A DNA stretch of 64,000 bases from contig NC_045141.1 of NCBI RefSeq assembly GCF_008831285.2, positions 27,517,315-27,581,314 on the forward strand, given 5' to 3'. Source of the DNA: Nymphaea colorata. Taxonomy: Eukaryota; Streptophyta; Magnoliopsida; Nymphaeales; Nymphaeaceae. The notes beneath the pieces were generated by a model. The model ran no database searches, was not told the DNA's origin, and saw only the letters and a program-made list of their open reading frames with translations. This document shows positions 12,670 through 24,239 of the stretch, piece after piece; the stretch's first letter is position 1, and each line of letters starts with the position of its first letter. The position numbers and the translations under genes are program-made.

Positions 12670-13815
12670 CGAGTGGATTGACTCAAAGAGGGGGACCGGA
12701 ATACGGCTTTCTTCCAATCTTATGCAAAATTGGAGAGGCCAAGAGAAGAATCCAAACTTTGGAGATTAATGGCGTCATGCTTGAGCACCAAAGAAGTATC
12801 CTTGAAGGGTGCACTAATTTCTTTTGCCAAAATTTTCAGCAACAACGACTACGCAGAAAAGTTCATCTGGTGGATGGGACTAAAGTTAATTATTAAAAAA
12901 AAAAAAGGGAAAAAAAAAACCGTCTTATAAGACTACCGGAAGATGAAGGAACCAAGAAGGCCTTGTTCAGCACGAAGAGGGGCAAAGCCCCATGCCATGA
13001 TGGCTTTAATCTCTTGTCACTTTTGGCGTAGAGTTGGTTGGGACATCTGCTGCTTTGTCAGGAATTTCTTCCTTTCTGGTAATTGGTAACATCGTTCAAT
13101 GGAAACCCAAATAGAACTAATTCCAAAGTTCCACGGTGCCCGTGACATTAAGGGCCTCCGGCCCATTTCTTTGTGCAATATCATATATAGAGTAATTACG
13201 AATCTCATGGCAGAAAGGCATTTTATCTAGAATCATCCGAGACCAGGGAGCCTTTCTCCCTAATCGAAATATTTATAATCAATATCCTCTTGTATTTGAA
13301 GTCATAAATAGTTTACAGAGAGGTAAAAGTATAGTAACTCCTATTGAAGATGAACCTCTAAGGTTTATGACAATCTGAGATGGGGTCTTCTTTAACATGC
13401 CCTACTATTATTGGGTTTTTGTGGTGACTGGGCACAGAGAGTAATAATGTGTGTTTCCACTGCTTCCTTTCCTGTAGTCTTGAATGGAAGGAAAGGGAAG
13501 AATTTCCCAAGCCAGATAGAGATTAGGCAAACAGATCCACTCTCGCCTCTTCTTTTCACGGTGGTGGTCGAAAACCTTTCAACAAAGCTAAAAAGGAGAC
13601 ATGGAAAGGCAAAATTAAGATACCAACATGCCCAACACGGACTAATCTAGGGCGGGGTGTATTCTTTATTGAAGACTTCATGACATTCACTATGTCTAAT
13701 CTCAATTCTCTTTCTTCCATAAAACAGGTAATGGACGACTACGATCACAAATCTGGTATGGTGATAAACCCAGAAAATCAAATCTTGTTCCTTTTAATTT
13801 GCAAGATGAAGATAT
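12670..13815 (+). pseudogene. Degenerate L1-type LINE reverse transcriptase
   Basis: Fragments in shifting plus-strand frames follow the order of a plant L1-type non-LTR reverse transcriptase. Near 12750-12890 is a pre-RT block with GVMLEHQRSILEG. Near 13110-13210 there is FHGARDIKGLRPISLCNIIY (the 'IPK..G......RPISLCN..YK' block). Near 13480-13600 is FPVVLNGRKGKNFPSQIEIR followed by QTDPLSPLLFTVV (the '..G.RQGDPLSP.LF' block). Near 13690-13790 is a FADD-downstream block with LNSLSSIKQVMDDYDHKSG. Stops and frameshifts separate the blocks and no endonuclease domain or poly-A tail is seen. An old dead insertion. Confidence 0.75.
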
Positions 13816-14415
13816 TCATATACTTTCTATTTTCTGAAACAATAACACCGTATTCGAGTGTAGCACTGTGTAGTGAGACAAAGGCATGTTTTCAAAGATC
13901 GCGTGATTATTGAAAACCAAAAAATAATAATTGTATAGGTTGGTTATTTGCAACTGTCTTTCTCTCATCCCCCAGTTGGCCATCAAACACCTTAAAAATT
14001 TCTCCACTCAAATTTTTTCGAGTTCATCAAGCACACCTTATTTTAAGATGCAGTGAAATTCCTTCTCTTCCACCCTTTACCAAGGGAACCATAGGTAGCA
14101 TTTGATTGTTTCCTGTGATTTGAGGGGTAACTTTACTAGGAGAAAGTTCTCTTTGTAAAGGTGGAAGAATATAAATTTCACTTCATCTTAAAATGAAGCG
14201 TGTTTGATTAACTAAAAGAGGTTTGTTTGAAGAAATTGATTAGTGTTTAATAGCTAAGTGAGGGAAGGGGATGGAAATAATTATAAATAACTAACCATTA
14301 CAAATGTTTTATATATGTATATATAGTACTCTGTGAACCTGGATATATCGTCTTAGATTTAGCGAACAAGTCTATGGAAAAAAAAAAACAGTGTGCACTG
14401 CTCTTTTGAAAAACA
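13816..14415. other. Intergenic DNA with hairpin element
   Basis: AT-rich interval between the LINE relic and the first gypsy element. Apart from the inverted-repeat element listed separately it shows nothing recognisable. Confidence 0.5.
14028..14212. mobile_element. Foldback/MITE-like inverted repeat
   Basis: Two arms of about 50 bp are inverted copies. The left arm includes attttaagatgcagtgaaat and ends cttccaccctttac; the right arm, read on the other strand, gives attttaagatgaagtgaaat and ends cttccacctttac. The loop is about 75 bp. The whole could form a long hairpin. A non-autonomous foldback DNA element or MITE is the likely origin; no target duplication was fixed. Confidence 0.7.
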
Positions 14416-14420
14416 TAAAT

Positions 14421-17128
14421 TGTCACGACCCAATTTTTGACACCAAAAATTTTCTTTCATTTCTATAATAGCGGAAGCAATATTGAGTCATGACCAGAAC
14501 ATAAAGAAATCAGACATTGTTTTTTTTTAAATAATAAAATACTTGGACCCAAACAAAAATAAACACAAGTCCCCAAAACCGACGCAGTGTCCAGAATGCC
14601 AATGTCCATCCATCACAAGACTGAGGTCGTCGCTCCAAAGCCAAAATCTATCAAAGACTACCTTTAGAGATAGAAAGAAGGGCCAGAATTCCTCTGAGTA
14701 TGAGAAAATTCAGCTATGAATGGAACATGGCCCAGAATATTATTTAGTTTCGTAAAACGATTCCAAAAAAAGCTTTATGAACTACAACCATAAGTTTTCC
14801 AAAACTTAACACATATCCACATCGTCAAAGACAGAACGAGGTGTGCACAACCTCCAAAATTTCGTAGGCTTCCAACCGTGGTTCTATGACAATGTCATGG
14901 TCATCGTGCCGAGCAACAGAAATCCCCGTGGGCACTCACGGGCATAACAGAACATATCTTCACCAGGCGATCCAACGGATCGAGGGTACCTGAAGTGAAG
15001 CCTCCTGAGATATCCCAGATCGCCGTTGCAGCAACATGGCCCCCCTAGGAACCCGGTTTGAGGGACCAGGAGATGTCTCTCTCCCAACACAGCAGCAGTA
15101 CCCCGGGCCCTTGTGTCGCTCAATACCTATGGGCCCTCCAGTACAGCCAGAGGTGTGTGCGTCAACAGTGAGCCACGCGCACCACTACCTCTCGGGACGA
15201 AACCAAACACTGGGCAGAACAGAAAGCTCGCACTCGCATAAACCATCGCACAAAGTCCACGTTTCGCCTTCGAATTTCAAAAGTGAGAGTTTGCCAATGC
15301 TAGACATCGTCTAGTACCTCTCACAGAAACCGCTTTTAGGCTTGGTTTCCCAGACCACAAAAATAAGCCACTTCATAACTTGATTTAATGACAACAGAAC
15401 AAAGTCGCATAAATCGCATAAACATGCAACAATACAAAGTATATCACATCCAAAAATTAACACAATAATCACTATTTCAAAACGAGAGAGTTCAACACCC
15501 TTTTCCTGAAATTTAAATAACACAAAAGGTACCACAGAGCAATAATGCATAACATTACGTTTTTCCTTCGAAATTACAAACAAATATAAGAAAACCCCCT
15601 TTTGACAATTTAAGAAACTGAGAGGGTACCAAAGCGTAATTTCATATTAAATACCCGGTTTTTACTGAAAATTTGCTTTCGCAAGCCTCTTTTTGAAGAG
15701 GTTTTCAGCAAAAACGTTGCGGCATTGTTTTCTAAAAACTATAACAGCGTATCCGTAAATTTTTCTAATTACGTGGACCCGATTTGAAATTTTCCAACTT
15801 GATATAAAAATGGCCGAGCGCTCGTTTTTCTCATTTCTATGCCTGATTTTCTCTCTCCTCACGAGCTGCTCCGTCCTCTTCTTTTCTCGAGCGACTGACG
15901 GTGGAGCTTCCACCGACTCTTCAATCAACCAAAACCAGAGGAAATCGGGAGCATGGGGAGGGATCTGTCCTCCTCCCACGAGCTCCAACGCTCGGGTTTC
16001 ACGTCACCGCCCACCGTCCGAGCGACGCCTCCAGCCGCAGCCAATCGTCCGACCAATGCCTTCGCTCCCTTCTCTCCTCTCGTCCTTCATCTCTGCCTCA
16101 CGACGAAGAGGAACCGGCAGGGAACGGGGGACGATGGAAGGATGATGTCGTGATCCTCTTTTTCCCCAACTAGCCTCTGCTACCACCACAAAAGAGGCGA
16201 CTCTCCCCCTTTTTCTTTTTCTCTCTCTCTTTTTTTTTGTTTAGTATCATGACGGTTCGGGAAGGCCACCGAGTCTTCCCCTCTTCAAATTGGTGTTGGA
16301 TGTTCTGTACCCAGACCTTCCGTGAAGGATTCTGGTATTAAAAGTTTCCTTCTGCCATTTGTTTGAAGCCTCTAACAAAGCCCTAACTTAGTACATGCTC
16401 TGTTTTAGGGGTGATTCTAGTTTCGGTGTCTCATAATGAAAGAACAAAGAGAAACAATTTAATCTAGACATCTAGAGAGTTTCCCAATCTCCAGTTATGA
16501 TTAACACGCTTTACACTTCAAACCAGTATTCAGCAACATGCTTTATTCTTAGAAAATCAGAGATAATTGAACTGAGTGCATGAAATATCATTCCAACATA
16601 CAATAACTCAAGCACAGGTTTATATTTTGGCATATGCAAACATAGATGTATGTACGTGTATACGTATCTCTACAAAGTAAAAAATACATGGCTTCATGCT
16701 ACAATCATCGCTGGATATCCCCATACCTGTTAATCGAGATGAGTTTCCAGCACCAACTCCTTTCCTTGATCTCTTCTTCACTTCCTCCTTCTTTCTCTCA
16801 ACTCTCTGTCGTTGAGTCTCCTCCTCTAAGAATGCAATAAAGAATGGTCATTTTCTGAAAAATGGGGTTAAATAACTCTCTACGAGCCTTCCTAGTTGTC
16901 ACACGTTTTCTTCTTTTCAGTTTCTCACAAGAAAGGAAACAGCCTCTTGATTTCCTTTCTCATTTCTTTAATTCTTTTCAGTTAGGAAATCCTCTATTTC
17001 TTTCCATAATTGTTCTCTTGACATTTTCAGCTGTTCCTATTAATCATTTAATCTACTATCTATGATTCTTCTCCAAAATAACGTTTCAATTATTTAAGGA
17101 AACAAAAGAAAAATCATGGGTCTTACAT
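14421..17128 (-). repeat. 3' LTR of gypsy element 1 (2,708 bp)
   Basis: Begins tgtcacgacccaatttttga and ends gggtcttaca in plus-strand orientation. It matches the right LTR along its length with a scatter of substitutions. It lacks the 513-bp duplication of the right LTR and keeps two blocks of roughly 60 bp (near 15740-15800 and 16050-16110) that the right LTR has lost. No protein was recognised inside; open frames near 15810-16170 occur in both LTR copies without a known domain. Confidence 0.93.
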
Positions 17129-17199
17129 CCTCCCCCCCTAAAAAGAAATTTCGTCCTCGAAATTTGAGCGTACCTTATTGAAACAACTGGGGATAACTC

Positions 17200-19570
17200 T
17201 TTCTCATGTCTTGTTCTAGCTCCCATGATGTTGTCATTCCACTTGAACTAGTGGGATAGTCTTCTTTCGCAACACATGCTCCTTTCGGTGTATAATCTGA
17301 AGCGGCTTTTCTTCTATTGTCATGTGCTCTTGCACATCAACTTCTTCGTAGTCTATCACATGCGAAGGGTCAAGAACATACTTCCTTAGCATCGACACGT
17401 GAAACAATGGATGAACATGACTATACTGTGGTGGAAGTGCAATTTGATATGCAACCTCTCCAACTTTTTTCAGAATCTCGAATGGACTAATGTATCTTGG
17501 GCTCAAGTTTCCCTTCTTTCCAAATCGAAAAACACTCTTGGTGGGTGATATCTTGACAAATACATTATCTCCTGCTTCCAAAGCTAGCTCTCTTCTTCGT
17601 TGGTCTGCATAACTCTTTTGTTGACTCTGAGCAGCCAAAAGTTTCTTTCTAATCATGTTGACCTGATCCGTGTAATGTTGGATCACCAGAGGATCCTCAA
17701 TCTTGTTGTCTCCTATCTCTGTCCAACATGATGGTGATCTACAAGGTCGGCCATAAAGAGCTTCAAACGGAGTCATTCCAATGCTAGAGTGATAGCTGTT
17801 GTTGTAGGCAAATTCAGCCAACTTCACATGTTTATCTCATTCACCATTCCATTGCAAAACACAAGCTCTTAACATATCTTCAAGAGTCTGGATGGTTCGC
17901 TCAGACTGTCCATCTGTCTGCGGATGAAATGTTGTACTCAGTTTCAATTTTGTTCCCAACGCTTCCTATAACCTTCCCCAAAACTTGGATGTAAATCTTG
18001 AATCTCTGTCAGAGATTATTGATTTAGGGATTCCATGAAGTCTTACAATTTCATCAACATACAAATCTGCCAGACTTTCTAGTGATTGTGAAATCTTGAT
18101 CGGAAGAAAATGTACAAATTTAGTTAGGCGGTCTACCACTACCCAAACAACATCGGTTGTCGTCGAGTATGTGGTAACCCCACTACGAAGTCCATGGTGA
18201 TGTCTTCCAATTTTCATTGAGGAATTTCTATCTGCTGCATCAAACCACCTGGTTTCTGACGTTCCACTTTAACTTGTTGACACACTAAGCATCGTGAGAC
18301 GAACTCAGCAATCTCTTTCTTCATTCCTGGCCACCAAAAGTTTATCCTTAAATTTTGATACATCATTGTGCTTCCTGGATGTATGGTGTATCTTGTTTTG
18401 TGTGCCTCATCAAGCAGCTTGTTTTTCACCTCTAGATCATTCAGAACCCACAATCTACCGTTGAACCACACAGATCCATCGTCATCATCAGAATAAAGAG
18501 TTTCTTCCTTCTTGTGACACTCAAGTTTCAACTTCACATATTCAGAGCACTGTTTTTGTTTCTCAATAATTTCATCAAGGAAACTAGCTCGAATTATTTA
18601 TGCACACTTCACCTTTCCATTATCATCTCGCAATGGATGCCATTTTTCAAAGTCTTCCACCAAATTTCATGTCTGCATTAATAGTCCACTAGCTTTAGCA
18701 GTCATCTTTCTGCTGAGTGCATCAGCTACCACATTGGTCTTTCCTGGATGATACTTTATTTCAAAGTCGTAATCTTTGAGATATTCCAGTCATCTTCTTT
18801 GTCTTAGGTTTAATTCCTTCTGCGAGAACAAATATTTGAGGGATTTGTGGTCAGAAAACACTTCAAATTCCACACCATAGAGATAATGTCTCCATATTTT
18901 TAGTGCAAATACCACAGGTCTTAATTCCAAATCATGTGTTGGATAGTTTTTCTCGTGTTGTTTTAGTTGTCTAGAGGCATATGCTCTGACGTTCTCTTCT
19001 TGCATAAGCACTGCTCCATAACCTGTTCCTGACGTATCTCTATATACCACAAATCCTTTCTTCCCTTTTTGCCGTGCTAGAATTGGGGCACTTATGAAAC
19101 TATCTTTCAACATCTGTAAACTCTTTTGATAGTCATTTGTCCACATAAATTTCACTCCCTTTCGTAGTAGTTTAGTCATTGGGGTTGCAATTCTCGAAAA
19201 ATCCTTATTGAACTTCTTGTAATAACCTGTCAAACCAAGAAAATTTCTGATTTGGGTGACCTTGGTTGGCACACTTCATTGTTCTACAGCTTCCACCTTT
19301 GCCAGATCAACTGCTATTCCATCCTTCGAGATTACATGTCCCAAGAAATTCACTTTGTCCAACCAAAACTCACACTTGGAATATTTGGCATACAGTTGAT
19401 TTTGTCTCAATATCTTCATCACTATCTCGAGATGTGCCGCATGCATTGCTTCACACTCTTAGTACACTAGCACATCGTTAATGAACACTATAACGAATCA
19501 GTCTAAGTACTCGTGAAATATCCGATTCATGAGATCCATAAAAGCTACAGTAAAAACACAACCATTTTGG
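17200..19570 (-). pseudogene. Truncated gypsy pol (RT end, RNase H, integrase)
   Basis: Reading from 19570 down: a reverse transcriptase remnant with the catalytic box changed to VFINDVLVY (normally F/Y-x-DD) near 19470-19490 followed by a stop; the connection/RNase H part (18790-19272) with [14 protein letters not shown] and [15 protein letters not shown]; the integrase zinc-binding part (18214-18537) with [20 protein letters not shown]; the integrase core (17966-18217) with [13 protein letters not shown] and [20 protein letters not shown]; and the integrase C-terminal part (17234-17827) with FAYNNSYHSSIGMTPFEALY and HPLFHVSMLRKYV. Frames are interrupted by stops and shifts. Gag and protease are absent. 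Confidence 0.92.
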
Positions 19571-19711
19571 ACTAATATAAAACGTCAAAACTCAATATTT
19601 ACAACAAATCAAAAACACCCTTCTTTAACTTGCTCGGATGACACTTCCTCTGCTTGTGATCGACATTGGCATTGGACATTGACTCTAGACACCGTGCTCT
19701 GATACCAAAGT

Positions 19712-22700
19712 TGTCACGACCCAATTTTTGACACCAAAAATTTTCTTTCATTTCTATAATAGCGGAAGCAATATTGAGTCATGACCAAAACATAAAGAAA
19801 TCAGACATTGTTTTATTTCAATAATAAAATACTTGGACCCAAACAAAAATAAACACAAGTCCCCAAAACCGACGCAGTGTCCAGAATGCCAATGCCCGTC
19901 CATCACAAGACTGAGGTCGTCGCTCCAAAGCCAAAATCTATCAAGGACTACCTTTAGAGATAGAAAGAAGGGCCAGAATTCCTCTGAGTATGAGAAAATT
20001 CAGCCATGAATGGAACATGGCCCAGAATATTATTTAGTTTCGTAAAACGATTCCAAAAAAAGCTTTATGAACTACAACCATAAGTTTTCCAAAACTTAAC
20101 ACATATCCACATCGTCAAAGACAGAACGAGGTGTGCACAACCTCCAAAATTTCGTAGGCTTCCAACCGTGGTTCTATGACAATGTCATGGTCATCGTGCC
20201 GAGCAACAGAAATCCCTGTGGGCACTCACGGGCATAACAGAACATATCTTCACCAGGCGATCCAACGGATCGAGGGTACCTGAAGTGAAGCCTCCTGAGA
20301 TATCCCAGATCGCCGTTGCAGCAGCATGGCTCCCCTAGGAACCCGGTTTGAGGGACCAGGAGATGTCTCTCTCCCAACACAGCAGCAGTACCCCGGGCCC
20401 TTGTGCCGCTCAATACCCTGTGGGCCCTCCAGTACAGCCAGAGGAGTGTGCGTCAACAGTGAGCCACGCGCACCACTACTTCTCAGGACGAAACCAAACA
20501 CTGGGCAGAACAGAAAGCTCGCACTCGCATAAACCATCGCACAAAGTCCACGTTTCGCCTTCGAATTTCAAAAGTGAGAGTTTGCCAATGCTAGACATCG
20601 TCTAGTACCTCTCACAGAAACCGCCTTTAGGCTCGGTTTCCCAAACCACAAAAATAAGCCACTTCATAACTTGATTTAATGGCAACAGAACAAAGTCGCA
20701 TAAATCACATAAACATGCAACAATACAAAGTATATCACATCCAAAAATTAACACAATAATCACTATTTCAAAACGAGAGAGTTCAACACCCTTTTCTTGA
20801 AATTTAAATAACACAAAAGGTACCACAGAGCAATAATGCATAACATTACGTTTTTCCTTCGAAATTACAAACAAATATAAGAAAACCCCCTTTTGACAAT
20901 TTAAGAAACTGAGAGGGTACCAAAGCGTGATTTCATCTTAAATTCCCGGTTTTTACTGAAAATTTGCTTTCGCAAGCCTCTTTTTGAAGAGGTTTTCAGC
21001 AAAAACGTTGCAGCATTGTTTTCCAACTTGATATAAAAATGGCCGAGCGCTCGTTTTTCTCATTTCTACGCCTGATTTTCTCTCTCCTCACGAGCTGCTC
21101 CGTCCTCTTCTCGTCTAGTACCTCTCACAGAAACCGCCTTTAGGCTCGGTTTCCCAAACCACAAAAATAAGCCACTTCATAACTTGATTTAATGGCAACA
21201 GAACAAAGTCGCATAAATCACATAAACATGCAACAATACAAAGTATATCACATCCAAAAATTAACACAATAATCACTATTTCAAAACGAGAGAGTTCAAC
21301 ACCCTTTTCTTGAAATTTAAATAACACAAAAGGTACCACAGAGCAATAATGCATAACATTACGTTTTTCCTTCGAAATTACAAACAAATATAAGAAAACC
21401 CCCTTTTGACAATTTAAGAAACTGAGAGGGTACCAAAGCGTGATTTCATATTAAATTCCCGGTTTTTACTGAAAATTTGCTTTCGCAAGCCTCTTTTTGA
21501 AGAGGTTTTCAGCAAAAACGTTGCAGCATTGTTTTCCAACTTGATATAAAAATGGCCGAGCGCTCGTTTTTCTCATTTCTACGCCTGATTTTCTCTCTCC
21601 TCACGAGCTGCTCCGTCCTCTTCTTTTCTTGAGCGACTGACGGTGGAGCTTCCACCGACTCTTCAATCAACCAAAACCAGAGGAAATCGGGAGCATGGGG
21701 AGGGATCTGTCCTCCTCCCACGAGCTCCAACGCTCGGGTTTCACTTCACCGCCCACCATCCGAGCGACGCCTCCAGCCGCAGCCAATCGTCCCGGCAGGG
21801 AACGGGGGACGACGGAAGGATGATGTCGTGATCCTCTTTTTCCCCAACTAGCCTCTGCTACCACCACAAAAGAGGCGACTCTCCCCCTTTTTCTTTTTCT
21901 CTCTCTCTTTTTTTTTTGTTTAGTATCATGACGGTTCGGGAAGGCCACCGAGTCTTCCCCTCTTCAAATTGGTGTTGGATGTTCTGTACCCAGACCTTCC
22001 GTGAAGGATTCTGGTATTAAAAGTTTCCTTCTGCCATTTGTTTGAAGCCTTTAACAAAGCCCTAACTTAGTACATGCTCTGTTTTAGGGGTGATTCTAGT
22101 TTCGGTGTCTCATAATGAAAGAACAAAGAGAAACAATTTAATCTAGACATCTAGAGAGTTTCCCAATCTCCAGTTATGATTAACACGCTTTACACTTCAA
22201 ACCAGTATTCAGCAACATGCTTTATTCTTAGAAAATCAGAGATAATTTAACTGAGCGCATGAAATATCATTCCAACATACAATAACTCAAGCACAGGTTT
22301 ATATTTTGGCATATGCAAACATAGATGTATGTACGTGTATACGTATCTCTACAAAGTAAAAAATACATGGCTTCATGCTACAATCATCGCTGGATATCCC
22401 CATACCTGTTAATCGAGATGAGTTTCCAGCACCAACTCCTTTCCTTGATCTCTTCTTCACTTCCTCCTTCTTTCTCTCAACTCTCTGTCGTTGAGTCTCC
22501 TCCTCTAAGAATGCAATAAAGAATGGTCATTTTCTGAAAAATGGGGTTAAATAACCCTCTACGAGCCTTCCTAGTTGTCACACGTTTTCTTCTTTTCAGT
22601 TTCTCACAAGAAAGGAAACAGCCTCTTCATTTCCTTTCTCATTTCTTTAATTCTTTTCAGTTAGGAAATCCTCTATTTCTTTCCATAACCGTTCTCTGAC

Positions 22701-22807
22701 AGTTTTTCAGCTGTTCCTATTAATCATTTAATCTACTATCTATGATTCCTCTCCAAAATAACGTTTCAATTATTTAAGGAAACAAAAGAAAAATCATGGG
22801 TCTTACA
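19712..22807 (-). repeat. 5' LTR of gypsy element 1 (3,096 bp, internal duplication)
   Basis: Same ends as the left LTR. A block of 513 bp is present twice in tandem (about 20599-21111 and 21112-21624). Together with two small deletions this accounts for the 388-bp length difference from the left LTR. The tRNA-Met primer-binding site lies at its inner edge. Confidence 0.93.
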
Positions 22808-22812
22808 TAAAT

Positions 22813-23744
22813 TGCTTAGAATGAGTACCGACCAAAATTCCACAGATCACATCCAAAATCAATTATACAATGATTCATAAAACTTAGCCTTGAACCAAAC
22901 AAATAGTACCTGGTTTATGATAGGAAAATCTGGCGGCGTGATCTAACCGAGAGAGGTGGACCTGACGTCCGTCACCAAAGAAGAGGAACACGTACAAGAC
23001 CCGATGGAAGCACTCCTCCGTCTAAAACTGCCAAAATGTCGTGACTGGGATTCAAGAAACTTGTAGAGGAGATGTCTGCAAGACGCCTCAATGAAGGGGA
23101 GAAAATCTTGGAAAGGGTAGCCTGTAATATATTTGTATAATTTAACTCCATTCTCATCATATTGTTCTGCCTTTTTTGTTACAATTTGATCTATTGAGAT
23201 CTCGTGTGGATAAAAAACTCTAAAAATGCATAGAGAATGGGAGAGAGAGAGAGAGAGAGAGGGATCCACCTCAATAATGGCGCATAGCAAAGGAAGAGAG
23301 ATCAACTCATCTCAACAATGGCGCACAAGAAGGGGAAAAAGAGAGAGAGAGATGAGAAAGCTGTACAATTTGGAGATGGAGGAAAAAAACCATACCTTTC
23401 GGATGTTTCACGGTAGAAATGGGAGTTGCTTCAGGGAATGCAACGGCCTCGCTACTGCTGAGAAGAATGCACGCTTCCTCTATCACGATAGTGTAGCTTC
23501 ACACCCCAACAGCCATGTCAAGTTTACCCGGTTAATTAAAAAGTCGAGGACTCTTAACGTGGTAAGCTTCAACCAGGATGGCCTGATTTCACCAGGTGAG
23601 TTTGTTTCTGTTTGATGGAAGAGGGGATATCTGGACGGTTTCCCCTCTATAGTGATCACCGTGTAATCAAATGCGCCACTAGTGAAACTTCCCCGCCAAA
23701 TAAAGGTGTGCAATTAAATGCTACCTAAAGATTTCTTTGATCAG
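22813..23744. other. Flank and probable first-intron side of the aquaporin pseudogene
   Basis: Sequence between the TAAAT target duplication and the first recognisable aquaporin exon. It includes GA-rich runs (about 23238-23263 and 23340-23353). Open frames here (minus 22943-23305, plus 23226-23615) have no known motif. A good splice acceptor (tttctttgatcag) ends it at 23744, so the right part may be old intron. No first PIP exon was found. Confidence 0.45.
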
Positions 23745-23837
23745 GCCGGTGTTATACATGGTGCTCAGTGCCTCGGTGTGGTCTGTAGCATGAACCTGGT
23801 TAAAGGATTTTAGAGGGCTTACCACGACTGTTATGGA

Positions 23838-24199
23838 TGTCACGGGCTGACTCTTTCAACCCGTGCGGCACGGCAAGAACCTAATTGTCATCAGTCTTCA
23901 AACCATCGAAAGGGGTGCAAAGATCGTTTTAGAAAACAAGTGCATAAAGAAAGCTTTGTGAATAAAGAAATCTCACAATGTATTTAACTTGAAAAACTTG
24001 TACATCACGAGAAAGGTAAGAAAGGAGAATGATTTCAACTTGCTTACATAGGATGGCTGAAGCCGCTTACAGGATTTCCATGTCGACCACCCAAAACAAA
24101 GAATCCCAAGACATGACACTTAGACCGGTAAGAGGGTACTCCCTTACAAGTAAACAAACATAAGCAAATGAAGTATAGACTTTTAAACACAGGGGAACA
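23838..24199 (-). repeat. 3' LTR of gypsy element 2
   Basis: Shares the segment from gcaagaacctaattgtcatc through acaagtaaacaaacataagc with the right LTR at 28766 onward. It carries about 26 extra bases near its left end, which is why the first bases align poorly. Confidence 0.85.
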
Positions 24200-24239
24200 G
24201 ACTCCTCCCTTCAAATCAAGCGCCGTGTTCGGCGCCAGC

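Larger units (their letters stand above)
14416..22812 (-). mobile_element. Ty3/gypsy LTR retrotransposon 1, internally deleted
   Basis: The LTRs are at 14421-17128 and 19712-22807. Both have TG...CA ends and are flanked by the same 5-bp target duplication TAAAT (14416-14420 and 22808-22812). The element reads on the minus strand: the primer-binding site complementary to initiator tRNA-Met (plus-strand ctctgatacca, about 19697-19707) borders the right LTR, and a purine tract (read AGGGGGGGAGGA) borders the left LTR. The interior is only 2.6 kb and holds the end of reverse transcriptase, RNase H and integrase; gag, protease and most of reverse transcriptase are missing. The integrase C-terminus with EEKPLQIIHRKEHVLRKKT resembles the Tekay/Del group (inferred). 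It cannot be autonomous. Confidence 0.93.

Noticed and set aside
15036-15314. Open frames repeated at 15.0-16.2 kb and 20.2-21.9 kb
   Set aside because: They occur in both LTRs of gypsy element 1 without known domains. LTRs are non-coding, and recurrence reflects the LTR pair rather than a gene family.
20602-21387. Two identical 90-codon frames
   Set aside because: Caused by the 513-bp duplication in the right LTR; no protein similarity seen.
22943-23305. 120-codon minus-strand frame with a GYPFQDFLPFIE segment
   Set aside because: No recognised family, partly GA/CT microsatellite, and no splice support.
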